A stretch of 64,000 nt of DNA from Aquila chrysaetos chrysaetos (lineage: Eukaryota > Chordata > Aves > Accipitriformes > Accipitridae): the NCBI RefSeq assembly GCF_900496995.4, contig NC_044019.1:5429501-5493500 (forward strand), read 5' to 3'. Every line of letters begins with the position of its first letter. Position 1 is the stretch's first letter. A program made the translations under genes and the position numbers. Below, piece after piece: positions 48,601 to 62,300 of the stretch. A model generated the notes under the pieces. That model was given only the letters and a program-made list of their open reading frames with translations, was not told where the DNA came from and searched no databases.

Positions 48601-51600
48601 TCTGCCACAGAAGGTCTTACCCCGTGGGATCAACAGAATACTTTGTTTACTTTATCCCTTCCAGTAATTAATCAATTTTACTGCTAAACAAAGCCGCCTC
48701 TTTGAAGGCAAGGTCTCCTATTTTAAATCTTGTTTCAGAGGAAGCAGTAGATGATCTTAACCAGACGTGTCTTCTTAAAGGGATGCAGTTGCTACTGCTC
48801 TGGCTGAAGACTCTGGAAGATCAAACAGTGCTCTAAGAATTCACTTTACTACACCATATTCCTCTGTGAAGATGCCGTTACCTGATTTCCACTATCCAGA
48901 AGGGCTTAAACACATATTCCCAGCTCTTCCCACTGACAAAGCTCATACAGAAACTATACATCCATCTCACACGGGTGACAGAAAGTTCGTAGGGAGGAGG
49001 TGGGCAACAGCATCTGTCAGAAGCTCCATCATCTCACCGTAGAGGCTGTGATACCCCGATTGCTTGGATGTTTGTTAACACAACACCTGGAATGACAACC
49101 AAGGCTCATGGATGACTTCTTCTGCCATGCCAAGTCTCCAGCTGGGGTGGATATTGTTTGTTTGGAGGTATTAGCATGTTATGCTCCTCCTGCTTACCAT
49201 CACAAGCTCTTTGTGGCTACAAGTGGACAGGGTTAATTTTGTTACATTCTATGCTCATGTCCAGCCCCCTTTTTTTGCAGTTACAGGGGCAAATCTCTGT
49301 CTTTTTATCCCACCTGGAAGAAGGCTTGTTGGTTCCACAATCAGAAGCTCCGATCCAAGTTTATAAAGGTTTCCCATTTGCAGTAGGTATAGAGTTATTT
49401 GCAACATCCAGCTGGAAATATGGTGGCAACATGCAAGAGTGCTATCTGCTGCATCACTCTGGATGTTTAATGTAATTTGATTGTAAATAGATGTAAACAA
49501 GCACTGGCTTTAGGGCAAGAGAAAAGCTTTGGCAGCTCTGTTGTGGGGATAACTCTGTGCAATAGTAAAAAAACCCAGAGTCTGCTTCCTGCCCTGCTTA
49601 CATCAAGTCCTTATGCACATTTTATCAGAAAAACTGCCTGCATAGAAAAAAAAAAATAAAAATAAATTACTCACTATGAAACTGATAACATTGAACACAA
49701 CTATGTTTTGATCCAAAGCCAAAAATGCTTTATTTATTTGAAATGTAAATGATTCCTTTATCTACTGCCTGGTTCATGAGTTGTTTAGGGCAGTTTCCTT
49801 CCAAATGGGTCGCTCAGCACAGAGTTTTGCAAAATCCTGGGGAAGTGGAGAAAGCGGCAAGGAAGACATGGAAACCCTCTTGGCTGATTTATGGAGAGAA
49901 GGGTGGGAAAGGGGCCTCCCCATCCCTTGGGAAAGCATTCCCAGAGCTGCCTTCGCTAGAGACTTGCTGCGAGGATGCTGCAATGAGATGAGCAACACAG
50001 CCCATGCTGCAACCATCAGTGTCGCTCTCCCACTCACACCAACTACATCTCCGATGCTCACTTATCCTCCCAGCCCAGCCTGCAATCTCTAACTGGTGAG
50101 CATCACAGGAGCACAGAGATCCTGAAAGCATCCTGCATCAACAGAAGAGTCTTTGTCCTTTGAGCGCTGTGAGATTCCCACTCATTTTGGGTCACCCCGT
50201 TCTGGCTCCTGCTGCAGTGATGGGTAGAGAGACGGTGCTCCTGCCTGTAGCCTGGTCTCGCTCAGGCTGGATGAACTTGGTGCTGCTTGCTGCTATTTAT
50301 TCTGGGCTTTCTGGCTGTGGGAAGGGTCTGCAGTCCATCTCGGTGGGAGCAGGGGAGGCTGCGTTGCTGCTGGGGCTGTGCTGCTGCTGCCCAAGAGCAT
50401 CCTCGTGCCGTTTTGTTATAGGATTTGGAGGAGCTGGTGGGAAAGCTGCGGGTCTGCCTTCACCCTGCAATGCCCCAAGGACCCCCTGTCCTTTGCTGCC
50501 CAACCCACCACCTCCGGGAGGGATGCAGGATCAGGGTGGGCATTTGGGACCGTGGATGTTGCTGGGAAGGTGGGGAAAGGAGGGATGGGGGTAAAGAGAA
50601 GGGGAAGCCCATGGGTTCACGCATGTGGGTGCAGTATTCATGGATGGGAAAAGAATTGATGTTGGAGAGCAGCAGAATTAACCAATCACATGAAGAATTG
50701 ATTGATGTGGAAGCAGCTTCACATGGCAGTGGAGCTGAGCAGGCAGGGAAATCCCACGGGCAGGGGAGGGAGACCAGGGAGAGGAAAAACAACCTGGGGA
50801 GAAAAACAGACAAGGTGCTACTGAGCTCTGAAGACTAATGAGGTTAATTCTTTCAGTGCATGGGGCTCTGGCACAGCACAAAGGAGAAGGAAAAAAACAA
50901 ATCTGTTTCATGGGGAAAAAAATAATCAACGTTTCAACTGTTGTATTTCTTTTGAAATGAAGATGCTTGAGAAGTTTTTCACTGAAATGAAAGGGCAAGA
51001 CCTTCCCCAGCCATCGACCAGCAGCAGAGACGTGCTTGGGAAAAGGGAAATTTATATTCGAGCCTCTTCTCTGGCCTTTTTCAATTCCATCCAAAAGAGA
51101 GAAGAGTTCAAGACAGTGCAAAAACTATCTAGACTCATTGAATAGTTGTGTGGTCCCACTTCATAATGCAGAGACATACCACAGCTTCCCTGCACTTCAT
51201 TTCTGCCAGGGATAACAAAACCCAGAGCTGCATGCCCTGGGCACCCAAGCCCAGAGCGGAAAAGCTTTATTCGAGTTTTAGGATGGTGCACGAAGCAGAG
51301 GTGTTTTGGCAACCTTGACCCGCAGAGCTGCTGGCTCCCAGCACAGCCACGACCCCAACGATGGAAACCATCTGACTTTGGAACAACCTTTTTTTGGCAT
51401 TTTTATCACTTGGGTAATTTGAGACAACCCAAGCACAGAGCTGAAAGGGAGCCCAGACAACGCTCTGCAGGTAGAAAAGCTTCTTAAATCAGCACTGCTG
51501 CAAAAAGCCACTTTCTGGCCCAAAAGGACCCACCACCGATGATGTGTGGGGACATCAGGTTGACCCTGGTGAAAACATAACATTGTTTTTGAGGACAAAC

Positions 51601-54600
51601 CTTACTGCAAATGCAACACCCACATGATGGAAGGCACTGGTGCTGTGCTCCGAGATGGGAGCTGGTCAGGCTGGCCGGGAAGGGGTTTGCCAGGGGGATA
51701 CCAGAGCCCCCGTGCTGGCACCTCTTGGGGCCATGGGACAGACACCCTGCTTGCGCAAGTCTTTGGCGCATTTCTTGGAGAAATGGCTGGAAACATTCCA
51801 GCAGCAAATGTATCCGTCTCCAAAAGGGGGAAAAAAAAAAAAATCTTGCTTACATTAACAGTGTCTGGATGGTGAATAATGTAGAGAGGAGAAAGTGTCG
51901 TAGGGCAATTAATAAGCTGAGGCTGTACTTGGTGGCAAGGATGTAAGAAAATATTAGGGAAGTGATATGCAAAGCCAATAAATAGTGGAGCAAGTGCATT
52001 ATTTGGGGAAAGGACTGGCACTCCTGCTCATGGCTGGGGTGCAGTGAACACAGTTAAAGCCCCCCCCCCCGCCGCCTCCAGGCAGAGCACAGCCAGCCTC
52101 ATCATTGAGCCCCTCCAACCACAGCATTTTTCTTTCATGCCACCGTTATCTCTTTCTCCCGAAGCTGGAATTTGCCCGTCAGCTTCAGACATGCAGGATG
52201 GAGAGGGCAGGTTCCCCCCTCCATTCCCACATCCTTCTTCCCCGCTGGGGCTGGGCTGTCAGGGTAGTGCAGCGATGTTTGTCTCTACAGTTCCTGCTCC
52301 TGGGAAAGCTGCTGGGCTTGAGAGTTTTAAGTGGCCAGATGAGATGCATGTATAGGAAACCAAGGCAGTGACCCTGCCGGGTATCCCTGAAGGCGCAGGA
52401 TCCGGCCAGCCCTGTAAGCAAGTATGAGGAGGTAAGAGCTGGAGCTGGTGCTCAGTACACACCTCCTTTTACGCCCACTGGTAATAGCAGGTTAACTGAG
52501 CCCTGATAAAATGCTGATTAACACCTCAACTCTGCTGCAAAAGCACAATGAAAATCAGCGTTTAAAAGCACTTAAAAGGCAAATGGGCTTGGCTTCTTTT
52601 TTCATTTAACGAGATGCTCAGCAGAGCAACCTTTGCAGCAGCCTCCGGGCTGCTCCCTCCCACGGGTGAACTGTGGGGGCATGCAGATACCTCCTTCACC
52701 AGAGCAACCCCACCGCAGCCCCTCAAATCTCCCCATGGCACGTTACACTTGCAGGGAACAGAGGCTACAGACAACCTTTCAAAGGAACACCCCAACTCCA
52801 GCACAAGCTTTTCTCTCAAAATTAGTGTTGTTCACTTTTGAAAGCAACCAGCTCGCACTACCCCAAGCATAAAACCCAGATCCACTGCCACCATCGCTCC
52901 AAACGCAGCCCCTCTGTGCCACACCATCTCACTTGATGATGACGGGAGCAGATCTCAGCCCAGCAAGTACCAGTTCTTAAACTCCAGAACCACGTAGCCA
53001 AGGCCGACAGCCTCCCGTCAACCCCAGCTCTCCAGAAGGCTGCAGCATCCATGGAGGCACAGATGCAGCGCTGCTGCCCTGCCGAATCCTTTAAGGGAGG
53101 AGACAGAGGAGGAGAGGGCAGGTGGTCACTTATTTTATCATGCAGGAGATGTGCTGCATGGGGTGGAGGTGGGTAGGATGCTCCTTTTCCCCGTTGCTGG
53201 CTCTACCCCCATCAGCCACATTTGTCCCTTCGGCACGTTTTCACACCAGCACGAACAAGAACGAAGGAGGTGCTCGAAGGGGAGCTCAAAGCTCTGTGCA
53301 AGCGATAAAATCACACAATCTCCCGTGAGCACTGCAGGTCGCACCTTCCCTGACGGGAAAAGAGCACTCTTTCAGCAAAGAAAGGCAACAAGAGAAGGTT
53401 TGTGCACATACCTCACCGCAGAGCTGGGTATCACCGTCCTCCACGGGGCAGAGCTGCTGGAGAGGAGAAGGAGGAGGTCGAGGAGGTCTCTTCTGGAAGT
53501 GCAGGCTAAGGGAGTGCTTCAATGGCGTGTGTGCAAATGCAACCCTTGAGTCACAGCTGCCAAAGCTCAGTATAATTACAAGGGTTTTTGATGAGCATTT
53601 GGGACAGGCAGAGTTTAAGTAGTTTTGCTCCGATAGCTTGAGCTGGTCTGAAGGGCTGCAACCAGGTTTGCGAGGGGAGAGATGTTCAGCTGAAGGATGA
53701 TGCAAAGAAGCGATGCAGGCGGCATGTCCCTTCCACCATACTTTGTCTTCACTTTAAATCAAAGAGACCCCTCCAACCCCTCAAGTGGGTGTGCAAAGCC
53801 CACCAGGGAATTGTGCAAGGGCTTCAGCACAAGGGAAAAATCAGTCCCAAGGAGCACGGTCAGGGCTGAACACAGAATGACTTGAGCATTCAAGCAGGCA
53901 AAAAATAAACTACAGGTTTTTCCTGCCCAAGGAGAAGTATGACTCGGGACTGTCTGCCTGAGCAGAATAATCTGCAAATATAATCAGCCATTTGGGTGAT
54001 TAATGCACCCTGCTCTGTTAAGACTTCTCCATCAAAATCTTGGTTAAAAAAAAATCCCTTCCGCAGAGAAATTCAGATATCACAAGTGCAGTGACACAGA
54101 CAAGCATGCATCCCAGCAGAACCCCAAGGGAACTAACAGAGCAAGTAAAAGCAAAATTTGATGTTACTGAGCGTGCAACAAACATCCCAGCTAACCAGAC
54201 TGGGAATCCAATCACGGTAACAAAAGCAAACAAGCCAGGGTTTAAATAGAAGCAAAAAAACCTTGGAAGGGAAAAACCAATGAGAGCAAATGTTTACCCT
54301 GATGATGGGATAGTTTAGAAATTATGGCTGGGTGCCAACTCTCCAATATTTTTAGTTTTGAAAGGTCTGCTAATCTCAGTCACCAAAGTGAATCTGTGCC
54401 CTGGTCCCCTCCTGCCCTTGGCTCGGTGACGCGCTGCAGGTGCAGCTTCAGCCTCTTGGCTCTATCAGAAACACCTCTGTGAAGATCAGGAAGAAGTTTC
54501 CGCCACCTGAGTTTGAGGCAAAACCAACTGATGGCATGTTGCACAGTGTTTTGCAATTTATCAGCTAATTACAATTACAGCAGAAACAAATGCCCAGGTG

Positions 54601-57600
54601 AGTTAATTAAAATTGTTATGGGGGACACAGTGAAGAAGCCCAACAGAGCATTAAGGAAGGGAAAACAGACACAAAACCCTCAAAATGCAGAGTTTTAACA
54701 TTGATTCATAATAATAACAAGTTCTTGCTAAGTTTTAGTTAAACACTCAAAGTTGGAAGCTGCTTTAGGAAGATGGCAGAGTCCTGGGATGGTCTGCAAC
54801 AGGAAACCATGAGGGATTAAAATATTCTGTCAGCAGTAGAGGACAGCAAGGAATTGGGGGATTAGGCACAGCCTCAGTGGATGAAGCTGGCCAAGGCTGA
54901 TGCTGTCCTGTGTACAAATCAAGGAGAGCTCAAATATATGGCTTTGCTCTGCCTGACGAAAGAGATGAAAGATGACAATGCTGCCCGCATTTTGATTGCC
55001 AGGTTTAGGGGGAGGAAAACAAGGGGACAAACTTCTGCAATGACCAAGCCACCCCAGTGACAGGCCTTCAGGGCAGCGAGCCAGCCCAGCTTCTCTGCAA
55101 GCATGTGCCAGGGTCAGACCCAAACACGGAAAGATCAAGTCAGGTTTGAATTTATATTAATTTTATTCACATTTCCAGAAGAAAGCATCGGTGGAGTGCA
55201 ACGTCATGGCTAGTGTCAGAAAGCTCAAGTATTTGTTTGGTTTAAAACAGGCAAACATTTCAGAGGCTGAACCGAGACAACGGGCGCACACTCCCTTCCC
55301 CTGCACGTGTTTCCAGTTCAAGCAATACGAATTTCAAAAATAAGCTAGCTCATCACATGATGGAGAGGATGTCAAAAACTTTAAAGCTTTCTGTAGTATA
55401 AATCCCTAAGCAGGGCATGAAAGTAGCAGGCAGGAAATCTTCTACAGCTGAACTAGCTTATCCCCTGGGCTGAATGTTTTTTTTTTTTTCTCCTTTGGTT
55501 GTAGAGTTTTGCTATCAGTGTTGCCAAATGCTTCTGTCCAACTTTAATGCGATTCATTACCCAGAGCAGAAATTTGCTGCTACTGGATTACAAGGATGAT
55601 AGTTGGTGATGGCACAGAAAAATTTTAACAGGACTCTCTACCAAGGAGAAAAAAGAGAAAAATTTGATCATTTTGGATTTCAAAACCAGGGATACAGGAA
55701 CAAAAACATAACCAGGAATGAGATTCATTTTAACTGAGAACTGAAACCTCCCAATTGCACTGCTGGCCCACAGGAAGTTGTCACAGCTCCGGGTTGCTTC
55801 TAAGTAATATATTTACATTTCTAAGTGACTTCTGGGTTCAGTTGGGCCAACAGCTGGTTTCTGCTGACATTTAGCAGACAATGAAAGCCTCCTAAAACCA
55901 GGTGGCATTAACCAGTTTCAGCTTTGTTCACCACAGAGCTACAACTTTTGGCTTTCTGCTTCAAAGTGCATGTTTCAAATTAGACAACAAGGCATTAGAG
56001 AGTCAAAGGCATCTGCAGACCCCTCGCCTTGACACAGGCCTCGATCAGGACTGGGAAAAGGCAGAGCTGAGTTTGTACAGGCAGTCTGGCAGCAGAAACA
56101 AGTCACCAAATCACAGGTGAAAGTGGCGCTCCCCGATGCAAGTGAAATGGCATCAGCAACTAACGAATTCCTAAGTTATGGGGCTAAAAGATGAGCTGGT
56201 TTAGTTGTTTTTCTGTCTTGTAAATATTAGGGAATTTTAAATGTGTCCAGTGAAGACACTGGAAATCTTTTTGCCCTGGTGTTATTGTGAAGTTGCTTGA
56301 TTTTATTAGAATATAGCTATATTTGGAAAAGGAGTCAGTAATAGATATGTGCACATTCTTGCTTGCTCTGCAAAGACAATTATCGGATTACAAAAAAAGG
56401 CACAAGAAGCACATTCCTCCTTCTTCTATCCCTAAAAGGGTTCCTCCTTCCTTCTTGCTGAAAGCACTACTCTTGCTGTCACTGAACAAACTCCAAGTAC
56501 ACATTTTCGTCTTTGATCCAGCTGGCTTGGAAGCCTCTAGGATTAAAGATTTCTCTTCTGTTTGAATAATTTCAGTGACTAGCATCTCATTGCTTGTTTC
56601 ACCAATTCTCTTCATTCTCTATCTATATATAGTAAAAGAGATGAAATAATATTATATTTTGTTTTATTGCTGGAGGCAATCTGCTGTCCCCCAACTCAGT
56701 TTCCCAAAGGAAGGAGGTAAAACAGAAAATCTGGCAGGACCTGCTTGCTAGAAACAAGAGCAAGGTGAAACTGCACTCACCCCATCTGGCTGGGTGTAAC
56801 AGAGGGGGAAACTGGAGCAAAGAAGGGCTCAGGGTTATTTAGCAAGTCGGTGAAGAGCCAGGAACAACACAGTCCAGCTACAGATCCTCTGCTCCAGTTG
56901 TCAGGAAACAATTTTGCTTTGCCTAGAAGGCGAGTTGTGTCAGAGTCCAGGACATGCCACTTACAATTCAAGTCTACACTGACGCCAGATGCGCAGAGTG
57001 GGATAAAGGAATGTGACTCTTTGGTGAATATCCTGGTTATCATACTAAAAATGTGTTTTAATAAATTAAATTCCTATCTTGTCTAGTCCTTAACACTGCA
57101 TTAAATTATTCTCCTGCAGTTGCCTGGCTGATATTTAATGTTTCAGCTATTAAATATCCCACAACCCTATGTCTTCTCTGTGGAAGGCTTAAACTCCTTA
57201 ACATCTTATATAAAAATAGGAAGTATGGAGACAAATTGCTCTATATATTAATTCAGGACTGAATGGCTTCAGTGGCGTGGATTCTGCTCTATTTACAGTT
57301 TTAAGGAACTTACTACTTTAGGCAAGTCACAAGGACCTTCTCAGCAGCTGGAAGGTTGGACAAAGGACATGGAGTGATTAGGGAAGGAAGACCAAGTGCG
57401 TTCCTTGCGTCACCACACAGTCATGGACAGCGTGTTCATCCTGTTCCCAACGGCTCTCGAAGCAGCAGGGCTGGGAGTGTGGCAACAACACTGGCAACAA
57501 AGATGCCAAGTACAGGAGGGAGTTTGAGGTGCCTACAGACGGATCACATCTCATCATGCAGCACCCTGCGAAATTCATGCAACCCTCGGCAGAGGCTGAT

Positions 57601-59148
57601 GGCACACCTGCCTTCGGCAACATCATGTAAACACCCTTACAGTGCTCAGAAGGATTCATGCACACAGGATTTAACCTGGCAGCTCTGAATCAAGGGTGAA
57701 AAGGCTTCCCTAGCTAAGATCGTTCTAGCTAAACTCCAGAACAGCTAAGTAGCTATCAGGGAGAGTGGCCAGAGGAAGAGTCATGAGCTAGCATGCTGCC
57801 AGGCACAAATTGTAACACTGAGCAGAGCCCTAGCACGACTCACTGCTTCTCCCAGGGCTTCCATTGTAATAGGTCAGCTCTGGAAGTAATGGTGTGGAAA
57901 TCCCCCATCCAGGACATTGCAGTCCCATGTGAATGTTCATAAAACTATGCTCTGACTTTGAGCAGAGCAGGAAATACTCGTGCTCCCCTCCTGCCAGGAG
58001 AGCACAGACTGCATGCACAGGAACACAGCCACAAGCTTTGCTTCCTCCCTGATATAGATTAGCTCTCTCTTTTGAGAAGTAATTCATACCTCGTTTTGCT
58101 GTCTGTTTAAACCCCAGTTCCCCTCCAGTCAAATTTCCCTGTGTGCTCTGCCTGCCTTGCCACTAGAGAGGCAGGGGAGTCAGTGCCCTGCTGCTATAGC
58201 ACACTGACTCTTGGGTAGAACAGACCAAAGTCCACCTGGAGGCTGAAAAGGCTAAAACACAAAGCGTTCAGGAGTTTTGATTGTTCAAAAATAAAAGCAA
58301 ATTGTTTCTAGGAAATCTGTTTGCATCTGTATGCATATGCTGGCCACTGCTGGGTTTCCAACTCATATTCCTAGCATTTGGCTGACAGTGGAGAGGACAA
58401 GAATGAACCCATCAAATTCCCAAGTGCTCCTGATTGTGCCATTTTGCCCCAAGATGTTCCTGGTCTAGACAGCAGTTGCACAAAAGCACTGATGGGAGAA
58501 TTACAGCTAAAATATTTATCTTTGTCTCCTGTGGGAAATATCTTTATGAGAGATCTTTCTCTACCCAAAGGCTATCTACACAGGGCTTGCTTCCCGCTCT
58601 CCGGTGACATGAACAAGAACATTTTGCTTGTTACCAGAAACAATGCAAGCCGTCACTGATGGAAACCCTTTGCCCGTGCCACCTTTCTGCTGCGGTGTAA
58701 GCAGCCCAAGTAGCCAAGGGTATTAGAACAACTAGGATCAGTAAGTGAAATTGGAATTTAAAAATCAGTCCTGAAAAGGTCAGGTTTTGAGTCACAGCAT
58801 TGAAGGATACAGGTAAGTTGCTCTGAAGTGCATCTTTTTCCTACTCTCTTTTCTCAGAGTTTTTATACATACAGAACATATTAAACAAGCTGGTGACAAC
58901 TCAGTCTCTCTTTCAGGCACTATCATTGGACACAGCAGTCATTTTACTCATAGCTTTCTTCTTGCTATTGCAGCTCCACCAACATTACCCTGGATTCCCC
59001 TTATAACCGGAGGTTTCTTCTAGATCTCAAAAAGAGATTGATATATCAAAACCAAATTCAATTACAAAATATAATAATATCCTCTTCTTGGAAGTGAAGC
59101 TGCCCCATATTCCAGACTGTGGCAGGATTTTTATGTCCTCAAAATATT

Positions 59149-59154
59149 TTTAAT
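59149..59154 (-). terminator. Candidate poly(A) signal of the L3MBTL-like gene
   Basis: The plus strand reads TTTAAT, giving ATTAAA on the minus strand 116 bases past the stop codon. It is the nearest accepted variant signal. A canonical AATAAA on the minus strand is not seen until about 56664, so a longer 3'UTR is possible. Confidence 0.3.
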
Positions 59155-59269
59155 AAGTTCTACTTAAAATATATCTGAGTCCCAATTTGCCTGTTCGGCA
59201 CGTTGTCATGCTCTCAGTTGAAGATCCGTTCCCTGTCAATTCCTTGTGGGCTCTGCTGAAGGGCTCTTC

Positions 59270-59398
59270 TCAGTTGTCTTCTGCAGACTTGAACATGAGA
59301 ATGGCGTTGTAGATCTTCAGGGCAGGACCCAGCTTGATACTGAGTATTTTAACTATGTCACTCTGGTTCAGGAGCAGGAAGGCCTCACCATCTATCTG
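59270..59398 (-). CDS. L3MBTL-family gene, last coding exon (second half of SAM domain, stop)
   Basis: Minus-strand exon of 129 bases (42 residues plus TGA at 59272-59270). Its acceptor is GTTTCCAACCTCTAG, with the AG at 59400-59399. It reads QIDGEAFLLLNQSDIVKILS, then IKLGPALKIYNAILMFKSAE and DN-stop. IDGEAFLLL, DIVK and IKLGPALKI are the signature of the SAM domains of L3MBTL1, L3MBTL3 and L3MBTL4. Polyhomeotic, SCM and SFMBT SAMs differ in the middle helix. In this family the SAM is C-terminal and mediates self-association of proteins whose MBT repeats bind mono- and dimethyl-lysine on histones. The stop a few residues after FKSAE fits the family's short tails. Which paralogue it is cannot be told from this exon, but the locus suggests a fourth one. 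Confidence 0.9.
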   Translation of the reverse strand, partial: QIDGEAFLLLNQSDIVKILSIKLGPALKIYNAILMFKSAEDN

Positions 59399-62300
59399 CT
59401 AGAGGTTGGAAACACAAAATAAGATAAAGATTAACATCAAGAGATAGACAGGATTCTCACTTCTGGTCGTTCAGTTAAACAATGTACTTTGAACTGAGGA
59501 ATGAAAGTACGAACACAGGTCCAAAGACTGAAACCTTGTATTTCACCCTAGTTCTGGCACCCACATCCCTGTGAGGTTCCCAGGCATGCTGCCCTTCCCA
59601 AGGGTCTCAGACCTCATCTAGCAGCTCTTTTTCTAGAAATAGAGAAGTCTGAGTGTGGGCAAGGCTTATGGAAAGACCATGAGGAAGATGCTTCACTAGA
59701 CTTTATATTCACTATAATTGCTCTAAAAAGCCAGCAACTGTCAAAAAACCTAAGGCCTATTCACAATCTGTGGCCAGAAATTAGATCAGGAAATCTAGCA
59801 CGCGAGTCTTCAGGAGGCGGCTATCCAAGAACTAATATATTACACTGATTTACAATGATTAGAAATATAAAATCACCATTTCCTACTGCATTCATTACAT
59901 ACTGTCATTCCATAGACTCTTCAACCCCTGTTAAGCTGTTCAGGGTAAAATTTAAAGCCAAACACCCTTTTTTTTTTGGCTTTTTTTGGTCAGCTCTGCA
60001 AAAAACCTTACAGATGAGAAAAATTCCTGAGATGTGAACATCTGGCTACTCTCACAACTAGGATGTACTCTGCCCATAGACAACAAGTCTCTGTTTAAAG
60101 GAGAAACAGGAGGCTATTGTGAAATCGTTTTCAATGACACTAAATGGGCTTGTTTAGCACATGGTAAAAGAGATAATGTGCTATATAGAACAAGGCATAG
60201 AAAAGACATGTAATCTGTCTGAACTTACACACACTCTCTCCTAATCCATCAGCAATTCAAAGCAAGCAAGTTAAAAACATACTACCTTGTGAAAATACAG
60301 GATTCTTTAGGTAGCAGCAAGTGAAATCATAACATATTATTTTAAGAAGAGGTTAAAAATTTACTTAGGTTTACAAGAACATCCGCAGAGACAACACAGA
60401 TATAATTAATATAAACCTCAATTGCTGCAGGGAAGAAGCCAAAGATTAATGGACACAGACAAACAATATGTGACTCCCTAAGTTATTCCGTTAAACTCCA
60501 TTTACAGAGACTGACAGCATCTCATCCTCTCAGTTGATGTTCACCAGTGCAGCAGACAACACCGGACACTCAACACATCCAGAAAAACAATTCTTCTATT
60601 TCTGTAGTCTTCCTAACTTGGACAGTAATGACTGGTGGAAGAGGACACATTGAATAAACTTGGACAAACATATAATTAAAGCAAAGAGCTGGGAGCCAGG
60701 AGATTTGATTTCCCCCTCTCTAACCACACAAGAGACTGTTAGCAAGTTACTTAACCTCCCAGTATGTACACTGGAAATGACAGCAGTGCTCCCAGCCCAC
60801 AGATGATTGGCCACACAATGTCCCCGAATCTTGTTTGCAAGCTGCCTAGAGTCTACACTACTGCAATGAACATGTTAAAAATATCTTGAAACAAATGGAC
60901 TGCTGCTTAAATTAAATCATACAGAGTCAAGACTAGCAGAAAACTGCTGGAAAACAGTCCTACATTTCAAAATGGTTTTGAGTCCAGCATTATTACTATG
61001 CTTCATTTTCACTGCATTGCCTCAAAGATGCTTATTTTAAACAGACCTTCCCTGAACTGGACCTAGAACAAGCACAGTATCAGTGCTTGTGCTTTATTAT
61101 TCATTTCTTTGTTCCATCTTATTTGGATGGTTTTTAAAATTCTGTGCACAATTTGTTCTCTTCATTCCTAATGTAAGCAGCAACTTATCCCTCTCCCCCC
61201 CGCCAAGAGAAGTCTGCAAGGGATTTATTTATCCTGAACGGTGAGCACTCAAAGGCCTGATTACAGCTAATGGACAATGTGGGTGGAGTTCAGCAGTCCC
61301 GTCACTCACACCTGAATTCTGGCCAAAGCCAAACTGCTAAAAGGGTTTTAATTTCAAACTGACAATTTGGTTTGAGCGTAAACCTGAAAAACAACCCAAG
61401 CCCCTCTCATTTGGCACAGGGAATCATACTTTGAGGCTGCAGAAAGTAAGGTATGAAAATAGAACATGGCTATGCTGCTCTCTGAACCAGAAAGCAGTCA
61501 CTGTGTTCAGGACCCGTTTAAATTAGGGCTAGAAGAAATAAAATACATTGTGAATGGTTGGATTCATTAGAAGATTTGCTAGTTACATCTTACCTACCAA
61601 ACTCTCACCCTGAATGCATCTTTGCTAGAAATCAGGACATACCTTTTACACTCAGCTACACTGAAAGATTGGTTCATTCGAATAAATTTCATCATTCCCA
61701 CTATATTCAATTAAACAGTAGTCCACTATATTGTTACATTGTGAATAGTGCTTTGTGCAAGCCTCCATTTCTTTTGCTTTTTATTTTGTGTGAGTGGATG
61801 TTTTTTAAAATAAGGGAAAACAAAATACAAATACATATATCCCATAAAATGCACTACAGCCTGATTCATCCTGAAAGGAAGCCAGCTCTGGGGAGCAGTC
61901 ATCTATTAAAAACCTGCCCTTTACAGTTGCTACAATGTGCAATGCTTTTCCTTGGTCCAGAGGGTGCACTCAGTGCCACACAGAACAGAGAAGGTACAGC
62001 CCCTTCCCCCAAGCTCTTACAATCAGAGCTGTAGAGCTGTGATGATAGAAGGGGAGGTATGTCTGTGCAAATTAATCAGGGGCTCATAAAGAACCTCCAA
62101 GTCATACCTGCAATGTAACTGGAAGCCAAAGCACTCAACGGAGACTAAGTGTCTACGATCCATGCAAAGAAGTGTGCTAAAAACCAGGACAGCCATATCC
62201 TGCACCAGCTGAGGTTTCCGAGAAGCCATGGTGAAAGCACCACAAACAGGGAACAAGTCCAGCCCAGCACGTGGCAGCGGTGACAGGACACACTTGCAGG

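Larger units (their letters stand above)
37861..59148. other. Long intergenic region between TMEM200B and the L3MBTL-like gene
   Basis: About 21 kb with no supported coding exon. Short open frames on both strands lack splice context and recognisable products. Features seen are AT-rich single-copy sequence at 37870-38130, C-runs at 43054-43066 and 45093-45108, an alternating CG/CA tract at 44981-45006, and (TA)n at 45677-45691. Composition turns steadily AT-rich from about 53 kb. Unrecognised non-coding RNAs or exons of divergent genes cannot be excluded. Confidence 0.45.

Noticed and set aside
56388-58659. Short AT-rich open frames near 56.3-58.7 kb considered as exons of the L3MBTL-like gene or another gene
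   Set aside because: They lie downstream of the stop codon of that gene on its strand or on the opposite strand, and lack splice signals and recognisable motifs.
61558-62034. 158-codon plus-strand frame
   Set aside because: Intronic in the L3MBTL-like gene. Low-complexity, no homology recognised, and its end overlaps a possible old repeat.
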